The position numbers and the translations under genes were made by a program. Source: Acanthornis magna (taxonomy: Eukaryota; Chordata; Aves; Passeriformes; Acanthizidae). From it: 64,000 nt of DNA. Location of the stretch: NCBI GenBank assembly GCA_036785705.1, contig JAWUZG010000354.1, forward strand, positions 124,001 to 188,000, given 5' to 3'. Below the pieces are notes generated by a model. It saw nothing but the letters and a program-made list of their open reading frames with translations, was not told the origin of the DNA and did no database searches. Below, piece by piece: positions 35,013-48,256 of this stretch. The first letter of the stretch is position 1, and the number at the start of each line of letters is the position of its first letter.

Positions 35013-38000
35013 TGTTAATAGAAATTATCTCCTTTAAGGAGTTTTATGGCTAACAGCAATGTCACCTTTGTTTAGCGTATTTGGGGGGCTCATTCCTTGT
35101 TCAGATGCCTAGAAGGCCTCAGCACAGAAAAAATGTTGCCTAATCTTTAACATAACTCAGAAGTCTTGCTGAGAAGTTGAAACAGGATTAGAAAACTCAG
35201 TGTCTGATCCTTTGAGGACTGCTGCTTCAAAGGAGCTATACAAAGCTGCACAAAAAAAAGGAGTGAATGAACAAGATTGAGCCCTTTGAAATATTTACTG
35301 TTCAATGAATTTGGAGAGGAAGGCAGAATATGATGAGGCCTTCCCACTCCTGAAAGGTGATAGTATCCTCTTGTTTTATTAATAGGAAAAGTATGATATT
35401 ACTACTTTGACATTTCTTTTGTTTGGCAGAACCTGGAGACACTGATTTAAGTATTATACCATATGTCTATACATACATATGCAAGTGGTAGAAAAAAACT
35501 TAAAAGTTCCATTTATTACTCACTATTATCTTCTTTTTTTTCCCCCGGAGTACTTCCATTCCCTGTAAAACACATCCAGTAACTGGATCAATAGCCATCA
35601 TATATTAAACACTAATCATTAAGAATAATTCTTTTACATGGTTTACACTATCGCTCAATGTCCTGGTAGCAGTTCCTCTCAATTTCAAAGCAGTTGTCGA
35701 GCTTGAATTCTTGTTTTGGCTCTGCAACAGATGGAGATGTGCGTGTCCTGATGAAAATTCAGACTTGGAAGGGAACTGTTCCCCTATCACACAGTGTGTA
35801 CCAAGCCTGTGCCTGAATTTATTTACCCAGCCACTATTTGCAAACAATTATGTGTTTCTCTGGTTTCCTCCAGTTTCTCAGCTTCTTCTCTCAAATTTTT
35901 TTTTTTTTTTTTTTTTTTGGAAACACAGGCTTCAGGTTTTTGTTGATAAACTTGAATGTTTTCATTTTATATTTCCTTATGCTCATCTTCTGAAAGCATC
36001 TTAAAAGATCACCTGATCCATAGAGTAAACTATAATTTCATTAAAATGGGTAGACTTCAGGTGACAATATGATCCATCGAGATAATATCATCCAAAGGAC
36101 ACAGCACAGCACGCCTTAGAAGCCTAGGGGCTCAGACTTTGTTATCCATGCGGTGTTGTGTTTATATGAGCTCCTAAATGCAAGGAAAACTTTTCAACCA
36201 TAAACCAAACATAGCTTTTCATATTTTATTTGGCAACTTCATTGGCGAGTTGCTGTATGGAGCCAGTAAAACTCAACGTGGAGGAACAACTTTTGCCATC
36301 TCAGCTTGAGAATGAGGATCCCAGTAACCAGGCATATGCCCTTCCTGTGTGCATGGTATTGTGTTTTTAATTGCATTTAGTGCAAAGGTTAATAAGAGCT
36401 TGCTAATAGATTTAGGAAAAATAATTGTTGAAAACAAAACCCAGTCCCGAGTCAAAAGTTCATTGGTTTTGAGAGGATTGTAAAAATATTTCAGGGGAGG
36501 CCTTAAATTCTTCAGTGGATTGCTATTTATCTATGGTCATGCACATGCTAAATAATGATATTAAATAAATTACTCTCCTGTTGTGTTTTATAAGAGAGCA
36601 AAGCCTTCCAGCTATATAAACAACACTTTATTTTTCCAGCATTATGGAATAAAATGGAGAGATGGCCTTGTGGGTTGACTATTTGAGGTTCATGACTGAA
36701 CAGCAATTTCCAAAGCTAAGCCTAACTGTGATGATAAGTTATGCCTTTTGTAATGCTCCCTCATGCAAATTAAGGCATCTTTTGAGCAACCTGTGCACAT
36801 TACATTTCATATTTGGTAAATCTTATGCATTTCCCATCATGTTGGAAGGAACTGCCAGTGTTTTAAAAAAGCAATTTATTTTGTTGTCTTTGAAGTAGCT
36901 GATGCATTAGTAACCCTGCCACCTTTGAAATTAAACAGGATTTTGTCTGCAGTTGGAACACTCTGAAGTGTTCTTCTATTTTTAAATCTCATATGCGTAT
37001 TTGAAATGCCTTCAGCTCTCCTGCAGATGGGTTTTTTTTAATGATTGCTGTTGTCTCTAAATGGGTCTTGGCATTTTTATTCAGTTTGTGATGAAGCAAT
37101 TATTTTTGCTAATTGAATGTACAGGGAATGACTTGAGACAGGGAGCAAACAACGTCACATAGTCATGGGTGCTTTAGAACTAAGGTCATCCAAAATACAG
37201 CATAGCAGCCTTTGTATTTCATCTTCTAACTCTCCCAATAGATGAGTAAATTTAATGTCTCTGACTCCAAGGCTTTATTACTTCCTCAAGTAGAAGAGAA
37301 ATATTCACTTTACATGTGTACAGCTTGCAAAAGAAGTGTCCTAAGTGATGTTTGCCAAAGGACATTGGTGTTGGTACACTGCGTGTTATCATTAACTGCT
37401 CAAGTACTACACTGGTGAGTATAAATAACAGGAAGATAGATGTGCTGTCAGATTCTTCTGACTACCTGAGATATTTTGGCACAGAATCAGAGCAGTGGAA
37501 GGAGAGACAGCTTTGAGCCAGACCTGCAGGTCTCAGATGCTTGCAACAACAGTAGATATTTGTGCATGCTGGGAAGATAGAAATGTTCCAGTAATTTCTC
37601 TCCCAGTCCCTTGCTGACTATAGCTTAGAGCAGTGTAAAAAGTACCTTACTGTCACTTCTTCAGTGTTGATCATCACCAAACATGACAATAAATAAGTTT
37701 CAGGCTAAATCAGCCATCTAATTCCTTCAAACAGTCTTCAAAACATACTGCTTTCTACTGAACTGTATTGACAGGAAAAACTAAAGAAAGAAGGAAGCTT
37801 ACTAAATGCACAGCAATTGAGCAGTGGGATAAGAATGCTTTGGGAGAGGATGAAGTTAACAAGAGAAAACTGAGCTACATTTTAGAGAGCTATTGCTCAC
37901 TGAGAGCCCTGTTCAATGCACATCTGTTGCCAAGAAAGGAAATCAAACTAGGCTTACTGAGAGTGGCAAAATAAGTAATATTTGAAAATACCATATGGAT

Positions 38001-41000
38001 AACATTAGTCACTTGGTCCTGGACAAGGTGAACTATGAGGTTAATCTAGTATGGCAAATCCCATTGATAATGTTGGCATGTGCTCCACAAAATTGGCTGC
38101 CCAGGGAACAAGGGAAACATTGTTTTTTTACTGTGTGACACAGGAGACCTAAAGCAGTCAAAAATCCAGTTACTGGAAGATAGTACACACCAGACAGGAG
38201 GTATTTGCTAAAATTACACATGCTGGACATTGCTGCCCTAATTTCCCTGTATAATTGCTGAATTTGTATTGTAGCGTATGCATCACTAAATTTCCTAAAA
38301 CTGCGAAGCAATTTGATCAGCTCTGTTGAGGAGTTTTTATGTGTCAAACCTTGTAAAGTACTGTTTGTGAAAGAACCATGAAAGAGAAAGCCACAGAATC
38401 CCTTTAAAATATGTCAAACAAATCAAGCAAGGACAAAAATCAGGTGACAGAAATTGCATTTCTTTTTGTGAACAGGAAAAAAGGAATTTTGCTGTAAGCT
38501 AGGCCATGCTTTTCCATCACTTAGCACCATTCATGCTGCACTAACATAGCCTAATCCTTTTTGTCAATGTATTTCTGTTAATTTGACAGCCTTTGGTAAC
38601 ATTCACATCTCTCTTGGGATGTTAATATATCCTGGGTTGAAGTGAATAGAGTGTGAAATCATGGTTTATAGCTCATTTTGAAATTATTTTCTTCTTCAGA
38701 AGATTAGAGAAACCCATATGCATGGTTCAAACTCTCCCCTACCCATGTGATGGGGAATGGAATAAACAAATAAATATTGGTCAGCGTCCTTGCAGCACGC
38801 TGTTGCACTATGTCTGGCCTTGGGAGAGCTGTATTAATTCCACTGCAGTGCTCTGTCAGAGGAGTAATCCTCCACTCAGAGTCAGGTGAAGTTTCCCTAG
38901 AGCTGTGGCACAGTGGATCTGCCACCTACCTGTGGATGTTGGCGAGCTCCCAAATACTTTGGAGTTGAGTATGTGTGTCTAAGAGCCACTTTGAAAACAT
39001 CAGGGCTAAAGATGTGGACAAGTCATTGTGCTTTTAAATAAGACATTATGGTCAGTGGTTTTTTTGTCTTCCATGTGATAATCATGGTCTTGTTAGATTT
39101 CCACATTCCCATGGGAATGAAGTTAGGATGTGCACAGAAATACTGCCGTTCATTTTGTATTCTTTCCAGTGCGCTTTTCATCTACACATCATGGAGCAGA
39201 AAATGAGAGGCTTGCACTCCCCTAATTCTCACAGGGGATCATTAGGATTCCCCACTGTTGTCTAATCATGTGCTGTCCCATTGATGTGTAGTCAATTGCT
39301 GGGTAATTGTGTTTTGTGGAGTAGATCTCGCTTGAGTAAAGCAGTGTGTTGGCTTTAGTTCCGGGAAACTGGTATGGATTTTTGAGCTCTTAAATGAACA
39401 ACAGATCATTCTGTGCTCCACAATGTATAAGCACAAAGTATGGAGGGAATAAGTAATGGAGAAAGGAACATTTAAAATTTCTGTTTGCAGGTGGACTTGT
39501 GTGTGGAAGAAGTATCTCACATGCATGGCAAATCAGCTTATTTTTAATTTTTGAAATGCTGGAAGGAGTTTGTGAATAAGACTGCCAGTGGGGCTGCCTT
39601 AGCCACTGGAATATGCCTGTCATAACACACTGGGTTGAAGTTCCTGCTGTGAACTGGGGAGCTGTGAGGCCTGAGCAACACCAGGGAGAGTAAATGAGTG
39701 GTGTGGAGGAAAAAAGTTGTCTTCAAACTCTGTTTTTATTGTGTGCTCCTCATGCTCTGAGCTGCAGTCGTTAGCCCACTGTGGGTGAATGGAGTAGAGT
39801 TCCAGCTGAAGCCGTGCTGTGTACCCAAGCTTCTTTGGTCTGGATAATATTGCTGAGTGTTTTCTGCAAGTTGAGGGAATGCAGGGCCCTGCAGTCTAAT
39901 ATTCAGGTATATATTAGGAAAAGAATCCCTTGGCACCAGGGCAGTTATGGCGAGCCCCATGATGTCTCATGGGCATAGGCCATTATTTATGAAACAAAAC
40001 TTATAAAACAAAATCTCTTCCCCACAAAGTTATAGATGGGCAGGGTGGAGGGAAAACTGACTCCTTTCACAGAAGTATCAAATTCACTGAATTCACCACA
40101 TCAACTTCATTTTGTACGGTCTAGCTGGTTGGCCCAGAAAGTGCTTCTGTCTTTGAGGGTTTCTGCAGGTGGGGGTCGTGCCTGTCCCAGGCAGCCAGTG
40201 GGGTCATCTGCTGGGGGGGACACTTTGGGCTGTCTGGCCTGGCTTGGCTTTTGCTTTGTTGCCACCTCTGTGGGGTACACTAGGCTATTTTCAAGCTAGT
40301 GGTATTATTAGGCTAAATGACCTTAAACCAGGAACCTTCATGAGTGTGTGGGTGCTGCAGGGCAGTGTTGATCAGCCTCGGTGTGAAACTGAGAGCAGCA
40401 GCACAGGAAAGGTTACTTAATGTTATTTTATGGCAGCACATACGTTTTGCAAATGGCTGTTTTGAAGGTCAGCCTTTTGCACGTGCTGCTTTTCCCAGTT
40501 CCCTGTCTGCCTTCAGCTCACAGCCAGGCTGGCCATGGTTATTACCTTAGAGTCATTTTTTGAGTTGCATTTGAGATGAAGATAAGAGGTAGGGCAGATT
40601 ATCGGTGATAGCTGATGAGGTTGTTATGATGAGACATTAGCTAGGGATGGGAGAAAAGGGAGAAAATAATAATGTGTTTGCTTTCCTGTGTGATAATGGT
40701 GTGGCAGTTTCTGTTTGTGCACATACAACGCCAGTAACTCCGTGTGTTGAGAACCATGAACAGAAGGTTATAAAGGCTGCAGAGCAGTTCCAGCTGCTGT
40801 TTTATGCAGATGCACCACAGTATGAAATGATGAAATTTGCTTGTAGCAAGTTTTGCTTCCTCTTATTTTATTACATTTTGTATACTAATGTGTTCTATCA
40901 TAAAACTCCATTTTCACTGACCCATAGATTTTTTTAATATGCACCAGCTCTCTCAGACAAGGCAGACGCAATTTTTCGTAACATATTTTTCAGCAAGACC

Positions 41001-42551
41001 AAGGAAAAAGAGTGAATTATGATGAATTTTGTATAAAAAGGTACATCAGAAAATAATCTGAATTAAGACTAAATGCTTGGGTTTATATTTTTCTTATTTT
41101 TCTTTCTTATTTAACTGCTCTATCCTTTTTCCCTAGTCCTTGTCTAAAGATTGAAAAATTCATAGTAAAAGAAGTATGTGATCACAATCCGATCTTTTCT
41201 GTGCAGACAAATGCAGAATTCCTTCAGTTTAATGACTCCACTGATTAAAAAACTCATAGGAAAGACTGGGAGGAACTGTAAAAGTTCAGTAAAATTAAGA
41301 AGTCCTGGGGGTTTTTGTTTTGTTTTGTGAATATAATTACTGAATAAGCAGGTCCCAAGAAAATGTTGAGCTGAAACCAAATCCTTAATTTGGCCATTGA
41401 AGTTGAATTCATAATTCCTCAGTGAAGTTATTTTTACTGCTTAAGGTAAAGAAGTTCTAAATATTACTGTAACATCACCGATTGTTAAACATGGAGGTAA
41501 AAGCTGAGTATTTATGCTTTATGAGAAGGTAGAGGAGTGGTACAAGACATCATGACTATCGTTATATTTTTATTCCTTGACAGACAGCTACTAACACCTT
41601 GTACTATAAAATATGGGCATATATGCCAAATAACATTGGTTACACATTGTTCTTTGTGGCATTTTCAACACATCCACTAAGTCTCTGTTCTACTCACCAC
41701 TCTCTTATTGCCTGCAGAGAGCTTTGCCAATACTTGATGAGTCATCACATGATTTCTGGATTTAAGGAAAATAAATGCTCATTTGATATGAACAGGGCTG
41801 ATGCCACTAAGAGGACTTTGGGGTTTGCAGGTTTATCACAAGTTGCATGTGTGTTACCTTCACAATAAGGCTTTAGGTGTTAGAAGGATAAAGAATGCAG
41901 TCTATTACTACCTCTTAACAGATATCAGGACTATCCTGTTCACAGGGATGGATGTGTACTTGAGGCAGCCACCATGCTAATTACCACTTCCTCAACTTGG
42001 GAATCCCAGTTTGTTCATCAAACATGAAATATCAAAGTCAACAACAGTCTGGCATTTAGTATTTTCATATTCACATCTTCACTGTTACTGGTATGTTTTT
42101 TTAAGTCATATTTTACGCATCCAGTTGCAAACACGAGTTGGTTTTCAGTGTAAGGACAGCTGGTAAGGGCAGATTGGGAATGCAGGAAAACAAGAATGAA
42201 TTGCCCAGGCCTATCAGTTGTGCAGCAGAGGGATATAGGAATTGAAATGTCAGTGTTTTGGAGAGGGGGTGATCAATGTGAATTTGAAGCTTGTTTCTGC
42301 CTCACTTCAAGTGACAAAATATTCCTGACATCAGCTTTAGGAAAGAGACTTATATTACCTGTGAATTGGTTAGGGACTGCCTTGCAAGGAGAACTTTGTA
42401 TATATTATCAATTGCAGTATTTTTGAAACAAACACAACCAAGACTCATAATTTCACAGCAAGGACAAGAAAACAGAAATCTCAGTGGCAGGCTCACACTG
42501 AAGGAAAGTAACTAAAAGGTACCAAGCCTACCTCACTCCAAAGGTAAAGGT
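35013..42551. other. non-coding DNA, no gene or transposon recognised
   Basis: AT-rich unique sequence with many short frames of up to about 104 codons and no recognisable domain. It includes a 23-base T-run (35896-35918). The segment 36490-37140 is rich in POU/SOX/homeodomain-like motifs (ATGCAAAT-like CATGCAAATTAAG, GCTAATTGAATG) and could be conserved non-coding DNA. That cannot be shown without alignment. Confidence 0.6.
35896..35918 (+). repeat. poly-T run of 23 bases
   Basis: Uninterrupted T23 between TCAAA and GGAAACAC. No retroelement body is recognisable on the minus strand that would make it a poly(A) tail. Confidence 0.95.
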
Positions 42552-42570
42552 TATAAGAGCAGCTCTTATA
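42552..42570. repeat. 19-bp near-perfect palindrome
   Basis: TATAAGAGC (42552-42560) and its exact reverse complement GCTCTTATA (42562-42570) flank a single A. No family or function recognised. Confidence 0.9.
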
Positions 42571-45499
42571 CACCTCAGTGCAGAAGCTTGCATCCACTAA
42601 ATGGCCATCTGCTGAGTAGAAAAAATAAATGGAAGTGTGAAGGGTTTTTCTTGGCATAGTATAATGTCAGATACCCATATCTGCAATTTAAGATTATACT
42701 ACACTGGGAAGTAAAGCAAAAATAACCCTAAAAAATCTCCAGCCTTTTCCAGCTGATTGTTGCCTAGGATAATTCAATTACATATTATACATGTAGAATG
42801 AATTATTTAAAAATCCAGTATTAAAAGAATTAAAAAGCAGCAATTCTTTTATTTCACTGCTAAATGTAACCACCAAGACTTTGTCCTTCTGTAAGTAAAA
42901 TCAGAAATATCTAAACTTTTGCCAGGGTGTGTGTCCTGTTGGATCTATATATTCACTAGAAACACAAGGGTGCTAGGGTAGGAATCACCAACCTGTTCTA
43001 TGCATATCATTGAATATTCCTTGTAGATGATAGCTGTGAGTCTTTTGTGAGTTGCTGTGCCCATCAGTACCACTGGATCCTCTAGGGCTTGTGCTCAGGC
43101 TGGAGAGATGTCCTGAAACACCTTGTGCACAGCCATGGATAAAGGCCCAAATATAGATTTGCACATAGAGTGCAAATCTCAAAAGCAGGGCAGAAACACA
43201 ACCATGTATAAAGATTTGATTTTATCAGTAACCTGGCAAGCAGAGTCTAGAAAAAGAAAGAGGCCTCTGTTCAGCATATTGCCAGCTTTTCTGTTGTGTC
43301 CTAAATTTTTTGTACCAGTAACATTTCTCAAGGTGTTGGTAGGAATTTCTGCATGAGCAAGGCTGCAAGATATGGTTCTACTAATGCCAATATCTTTTGA
43401 GGTGTATGGCTGCTCCATTCGGTGGGGATTTGTACTGATGGGTCGCTCTCTAGAAGCCAGCTGAAATATGTACCCATATGAATTTATGTTGGTTGTAAAA
43501 TTACATGACAGAAGTGCAGTATTTCCTGCGAATTATTGCTGTATGCCTTCCTAAGTCTCTTATCTTACATTACATTTCCTAAACTCAGGGCTAAAATGCT
43601 GTACTTTTTAGGTATGTATTTCAAAGGTCAGCATGGAGTTATATCTCAATTCATATATAAGAAAGAAAAATAATAATTGCAAGGAAGTGTTGCTATTCAT
43701 TGGCTTTTCCATCAATCTCCTTCTTGTTTTTACTTCATTTGCAGCATATGATTTCAGGGCATGAAGCCAAAGTGGATTTTTGCGTCAGCTAGTCTCATTT
43801 GCATATACCGACTCCTTAATTATCACTTAGCTTCTCCTTTGTTATGCTCTGTGCTCCTTAATTTATAAGGATTGCTTTCAGTAAGACAGTTAAACTCAAT
43901 ATAAATGTGCTTTGAGATTAATACCTTGCCTGTTAATTTGTTCCCAGCTTCTCATCTTCATGGTTAAAAATATACATCAGGTAGGAATCTGAATACACTT
44001 AGTTTTGGCTTTTAGCTGACTGTTCTTGCTGCCTACCAAGAGTGTTAAGCCATAACAGACATCTGGCTATATATAGAAAGGAAAAAACTGTAAGTATTAT
44101 TTGAATGCTAAGTGTACTTCAGGATTTTTAAGACATCTCACTATAAGCCTTATTAGTCTTTTATGTTCTTGCATTTCCGGGCTGGTATGACCTGAACAGA
44201 GAGAATGCGATTGTCATTTCCCTTCTGCTAGGGGTGAATATAATTTATTTTTCTTCTTATTATTGGACTCTCTTAACAGGAATTAAGGCTCATTGCTTTA
44301 AAGACACATGTGTTTAATAACAGGGATTTGATGTGTGCTGATCTCAGTGCCCATATGAAGTCTCCTGCAGATCAGAAGCAGTGCACAGCTGCAGATATTT
44401 GTGCACATGAAGTGCCTTAGAGGACCACTGCCTAACTGCATGCATTTTACATGCTTTTCTTCTGATATGGATCTAAAGCTGCCAACAACAGCATGGGAGC
44501 AGCAAAAATTAAAAGGAAAGGAAGGAATGTTTCCAATAAAATTTGCCTCCCTTGCATAGTCTAAGTGACAGCAAGCATTCCAGCTTTGAGGGCTTCCAGT
44601 TGGCATTGTATGAAAATATATTTCAAAGTGGGGAGAAAATATGAATATAAAGAGGGGGAAGAATGGACTGCGGCACCACTGGGCTTCATTCAAATTCACA
44701 GCCAAGGCTGTGGAGAGGGAAGTGATGACAACTTTGGAGTTATATGTGCGTAAGAGCAAAGTTTCCCACATGTGTTCTCATCAGTATCACAGTTTGGGGT
44801 GCTTGGTAATGGAGGTTTGGGCTTCAGCCGGTAGGGAGGCAAGGGCAACCACAAAGTTCAGATCTGGATCCAAATGCCTGCGTGTTTGGGAGTAGTTATC
44901 CCTCTGGTTCGAGATTTTACTCATCTTAGCCATGCACAAAAATAAGTAACAAACATGAAAAAAGATGATTTTCAAGTTGGAGCTGTAATACCTTAAGTAT
45001 TTAAGCCCTTTAGCAGTTTTGATTAACCAGGGGATTACATGAGATTTGTGTGCCATTTACTTTATTTCATTTTAGCAAATTTATATATGACAAATACTTT
45101 GTCATTTGTACTGCAGAGCAATCTTAAATGAGCCCGAAATGAGGTCTGGTGTAAATACCACTTGTGCCTCCATATTAGATCTTGTGCTTTAGGGAGCACT
45201 TGGTTATCTGCAGGAGAGAGAGTGAGCTCCTACCATACTCTAAAACCAGCTCTTCAGCTGTACTAAGGGAGAAGAGATGGAGGCCACTGTGCTGGCAGTG
45301 ACGTGGCAACCACTTGCCAATGTCACAAAGCCATGGGCAGAAATGGCTGCTGTGAGTTGCACTTGCTGTAGAACATTGCTGCATTTTGCTAAATATCCTC
45401 ATTTTCTGCTTGAAAGATCTGATTTTTTCCCCATTTCGGGGGACTCTGCTTCTACAAGCATAAATGTGGACATTTTGTGCTTCTACTTATTCTACACCC
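42571..45499. other. non-coding DNA; possible regulatory patch near 43735-43870
   Basis: No gene recognised. A minus-strand frame of 157 codons (44298-44771) has no domain and no convincing splice context. Around 43735-43870 several textbook motifs cluster: TTTGCGTCAGCTA (MARE-like), CTCATTTGCATATA (octamer), CTTAATTATC (homeodomain) and CCTTTGTTA (SOX-like). This is suggestive of an enhancer but unproven. Confidence 0.55.
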
Positions 45500-45531
45500 T
45501 GCAATTAGGTCATCTTCCTGACCTAATTGCA
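45500..45531. repeat. perfect inverted repeat, 13-bp arms, containing two opposed AGGTCA half-sites
   Basis: TGCAATTAGGTCA (45500-45512), a six-base spacer TCTTCC, then the exact complement TGACCTAATTGCA (45519-45531). The inner halves read AGGTCA and TGACCT, which is the consensus nuclear-receptor half-site arranged as an inverted repeat with six-base spacing. Outside the arms the pairing continues imperfectly (CTACACCC opposite TGGGGTAG). It could be a protein-binding palindrome or simply a hairpin. No transcript evidence is available. Confidence 0.9.
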
Positions 45532-45713
45532 TGGGGTAGAATATACAGAAGATGCTGGAGAGTGCTTAATTTATTTGGAGTTGAGGAGATGGCTTCGGTT
45601 GCCGGAGTTGGCACAGCAGCAGCCTACAACCATTGCTCTTGCACTTCTGTTGTGGCAGGAGCTCCTTGGTTCTTGGAGGTGCTAGAAAATCCCTGCTTCT
45701 TGTAAGAAGAATT

Positions 45714-45787
45714 CTTTGCTACAATTTCACCCCCTGAATTTTTTGCTACAATTTCACCCCCTGAAACCCCCTGAAACCCCCTGAAAC
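45714..45787 (+). repeat. nested tandem repeats: 26-bp unit twice, then ACCCCCTGAA units
   Basis: The sequence TTTGCTACAATTTCACCCC followed by CTGAA occurs twice in a row (45715-45738 and 45742-45765). The ACCCCCTGAA end of the second copy then repeats two more times up to about 45785. This is a small slippage-generated array, likely variable between individuals. Confidence 0.9.
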
Positions 45788-47969
45788 TCTGCCTGAGTTG
45801 GGGTCAAAAGCACATCCAGCAGCTCCTTTGGAATAAGAGGCAATGGAATTGTGACAATCATTTTCCATTTTATTCCATTTCAACCACAGATAAAACTAAC
45901 ACCAATTTAATTAAACGATCTTGCATATATTGATCAGATTCTGAAATCTGCATTTAATACTAATAGCTGCAGTGGCTCGTAACATATTATATAGAATAAA
46001 CAGGTTTTGAAGCGATTATTTGCTATGTTGGTGGTGGTTTTGTAAGAAAAGAAGCTAGTGGTCCTTTCTAAAAGCTTTGTAACTCAGGGTCTCCTAAATA
46101 ATAAATGTCTGCCTTGAAAATAAGGCTGTCCCATGCTCCCTTGTGTCCTGGTGGTTAGGTCACACGAAGCAAACAATTGAGCAAGCACACTGCATAAGTC
46201 TGACAATAGGTAGGTCCTTGGGAGCAGATGTTCACGCTTTAGCTGTTCTTTTAAAAGAGCATGATCGTTTTAATGTAAACCAAAGGTGTTTCTTCTTTCC
46301 TGGTCATACAAAAAAAACACATCTGAGTAGTCCTCATGCTCCTTCTAATTATATGAGCTACTGATTTTGGATTAATGTTCTTCGTTCCAATTCAGACTGT
46401 TCCTGTTAAGATGCAGCTGGCGTCAAAATGATCCTATCTTATGACTACTACTGTATATGATATAATTAAGGAGTAATCCCTTTCAAAATTGGTCATTAGC
46501 ATTAGCTAGCAATTTGCTAAATTTGCTTCAAAAGGTTAATGCTACAGCTATGGTAAACAATAACTAATTTCATGGGGATTTATTGCTGTTAAAAAGTATA
46601 ATCAGTTTCTAATAGCAATACTTAATTTTTAAAAAAACTGTAGATTGGTTGACTGCACTCGGATTGCTTACAATGGATATTTTCCTGGCAGATGGGTAAT
46701 CCTCTGTTAGTAATTTCAATTCTGAGTTCTGAGATTTAGCACTTCAATTATGCATTCTTCGTTTGTTTTATTAATTGTTTGGTTATATTTGACAATGCTG
46801 AACTATACATGCATGCATAATATATGACATATTATTAATGAAATTTTGCAATGTGACAGGCTCTGGTTACTCATGAGTAATACAGCAACCGTCACATAAT
46901 AAATAAAGTAAAGTGACTTTATGTAAGTTTGTTCTAAGTCCTTAAACATAATTATCTGAATTGTTGAAAGGAAATAAGTGTTGAAGTTACTCTGATGCGT
47001 GATGTAGTAATTTGAGGAAATAAATTCTTATGCAATAGGTAGAACTCTTCTAAAGATGTTTATGACAGGAACAAATGAGATAAATGGAGATATTCTGTAC
47101 TTAATACCAAGGCTGAAGGTGGCTGAGATTGGTGTGCTAACCCTTGCTGTAAATTTCTGCCGCTTTATTAACTGCAGCAGAACTGGATATAATTACATAG
47201 GCATAGAATTTAGCCAGGAGGGAATATTGCTGCTGTGTGGAGCTGAAGTTCTTGCAAGGTAGGAAACACGTGACTGATGAATTCTGTGAGTTGCTGGAGA
47301 GCCTCATTCATGTCTCTGGTTTCATGTCTCTTCTGGTCATAAAACCCAATAACCTCAGCTCCCTCTCAGTGCTTTCAGATGCAAATATTCTGCCATGGAA
47401 ATCTAAAGTAAACCTTTAGTTTGAATCAAACAAAATGAAAACAGTTTGCTGAGTTGCGGAGTCTCATTTCAGGTGACTTTGAGGTGTGTGTGGCAGGTGT
47501 GTGCTGCTCTGGTGCCTCGTGGGAGCTGTGTGTGGGTGCGTTCTTCCCTCATTCTTCACTCCTCCTGTACTGCCTGACCCCCAGATCTCTGTGTGCAGAG
47601 ATATTCTGAATTTGGCAAAAGGCTGAGTCTGACCACAGAGTTTGCAGGTGACGGAGAAGGTGAAGTGACAGTCGCTGGAACTACAGCTCCCACAGTTCTC
47701 CAGGGCTTGAGGATTGCAGGTTTTGCACTGAAGTTGACTTTTTTGAAAAGTAACATTACATAAGGACTCAGGGAAATATATTCCAGTGCTTGCATTAAAT
47801 GTTTTGAGGCTTTTGTTCCAAAGTACTTTTGTTTGTATTGAAAGTACCAGGAAAACACTTACATTTTCAAAATTTAAAAAAAAAAAAAATCCAGAACATT
47901 TCATTCTGTAAAGCATTTTGATGTATAAAAACTCCACAGTTTTTCCTTAGGCTGCATGATATTACACTA
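45788..47969. other. non-coding DNA, no gene recognised
   Basis: AT-rich unique sequence. 46390-46870 is dense in TAAT, ATGCATGCAT and CATGAGTAAT-like motifs, resembling conserved non-coding DNA by eye only. A minus-strand 157-codon frame (47464-47937) contains a cysteine-rich patch but no recognised domain or clear splice junctions. Confidence 0.55.
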
Positions 47970-47975
47970 GTCTTG

Positions 47976-48256
47976 TGTGGCTTAGTTTTCCCCGAGGCTA
48001 CAGGAGCTGGCTGAGAGAAGAAGGCAGGCAGGCGACGTCAAGATGGCGAAAGGGAAAGTTTATTTACCAGAAGGGTTTTTATACCATTTATATTCTAGCA
48101 ACTATTGGTCAGAAAAGAAATCCACCTCCTAAAACCATTGGTCACAGCCAAATAACACCTGATACCAAACACAGAGATTAAGAAAGTAAAAGAATGCAAC
48201 TTATCTATGTTCTCTCTGAGAAGGAGCAGAAAGAGTTTCAAAACAGTGCAACCACA
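47976..48256 (-). mobile_element. class II (ERVK-type) solo LTR with perfect 6-bp target duplication
   Basis: A 281-bp LTR in minus orientation. The plus strand begins TGTGGCTTAG and ends GCAACCACA, giving TGTGG...CCACA inverted termini. It is flanked on both sides by GTCTTG (47970-47975 and 48257-48262), an exact six-base target duplication as expected for class II avian retroviruses. Read on the minus strand it contains two CCAAT boxes (within GACCAATGG and GACCAATAG), a TATA box (TATAAAAAC, 48083-48075) and AATAAA (48064-48059). The AATAAA lies between the TATA box and the predicted start of R, as in alpharetrovirus LTRs. A CpG-containing leader follows (CGCCATCTTGACGTCGCC). No internal sequence adjoins it, so the provirus has recombined to a solo LTR. 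The intact duplication suggests a fairly young insertion. Confidence 0.88.

Noticed and set aside
44298..44771. 157-codon minus-strand open frame
   Set aside because: Length is within chance expectation for 64 kb in six frames. No recognisable domain, no convincing splice junctions and no promoter or signal peptide pattern.
44906..44920. GGTTCGAGATT resembling a tRNA B box
   Set aside because: No matching A box, acceptor stem or anticodon arm at the required spacing.
45277..45705. 142-codon plus-strand frame starting with ATG in a fair Kozak context
   Set aside because: It runs across the perfect inverted repeat, has no domain, and shows no polyadenylation or splice evidence that would make it a gene. 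Probably accidental.
47464..47937. 157-codon minus-strand frame with cysteine-rich patch
   Set aside because: The cysteine spacing does not match any zinc-finger or EGF pattern I know, and there is no splice support. Treated as chance.
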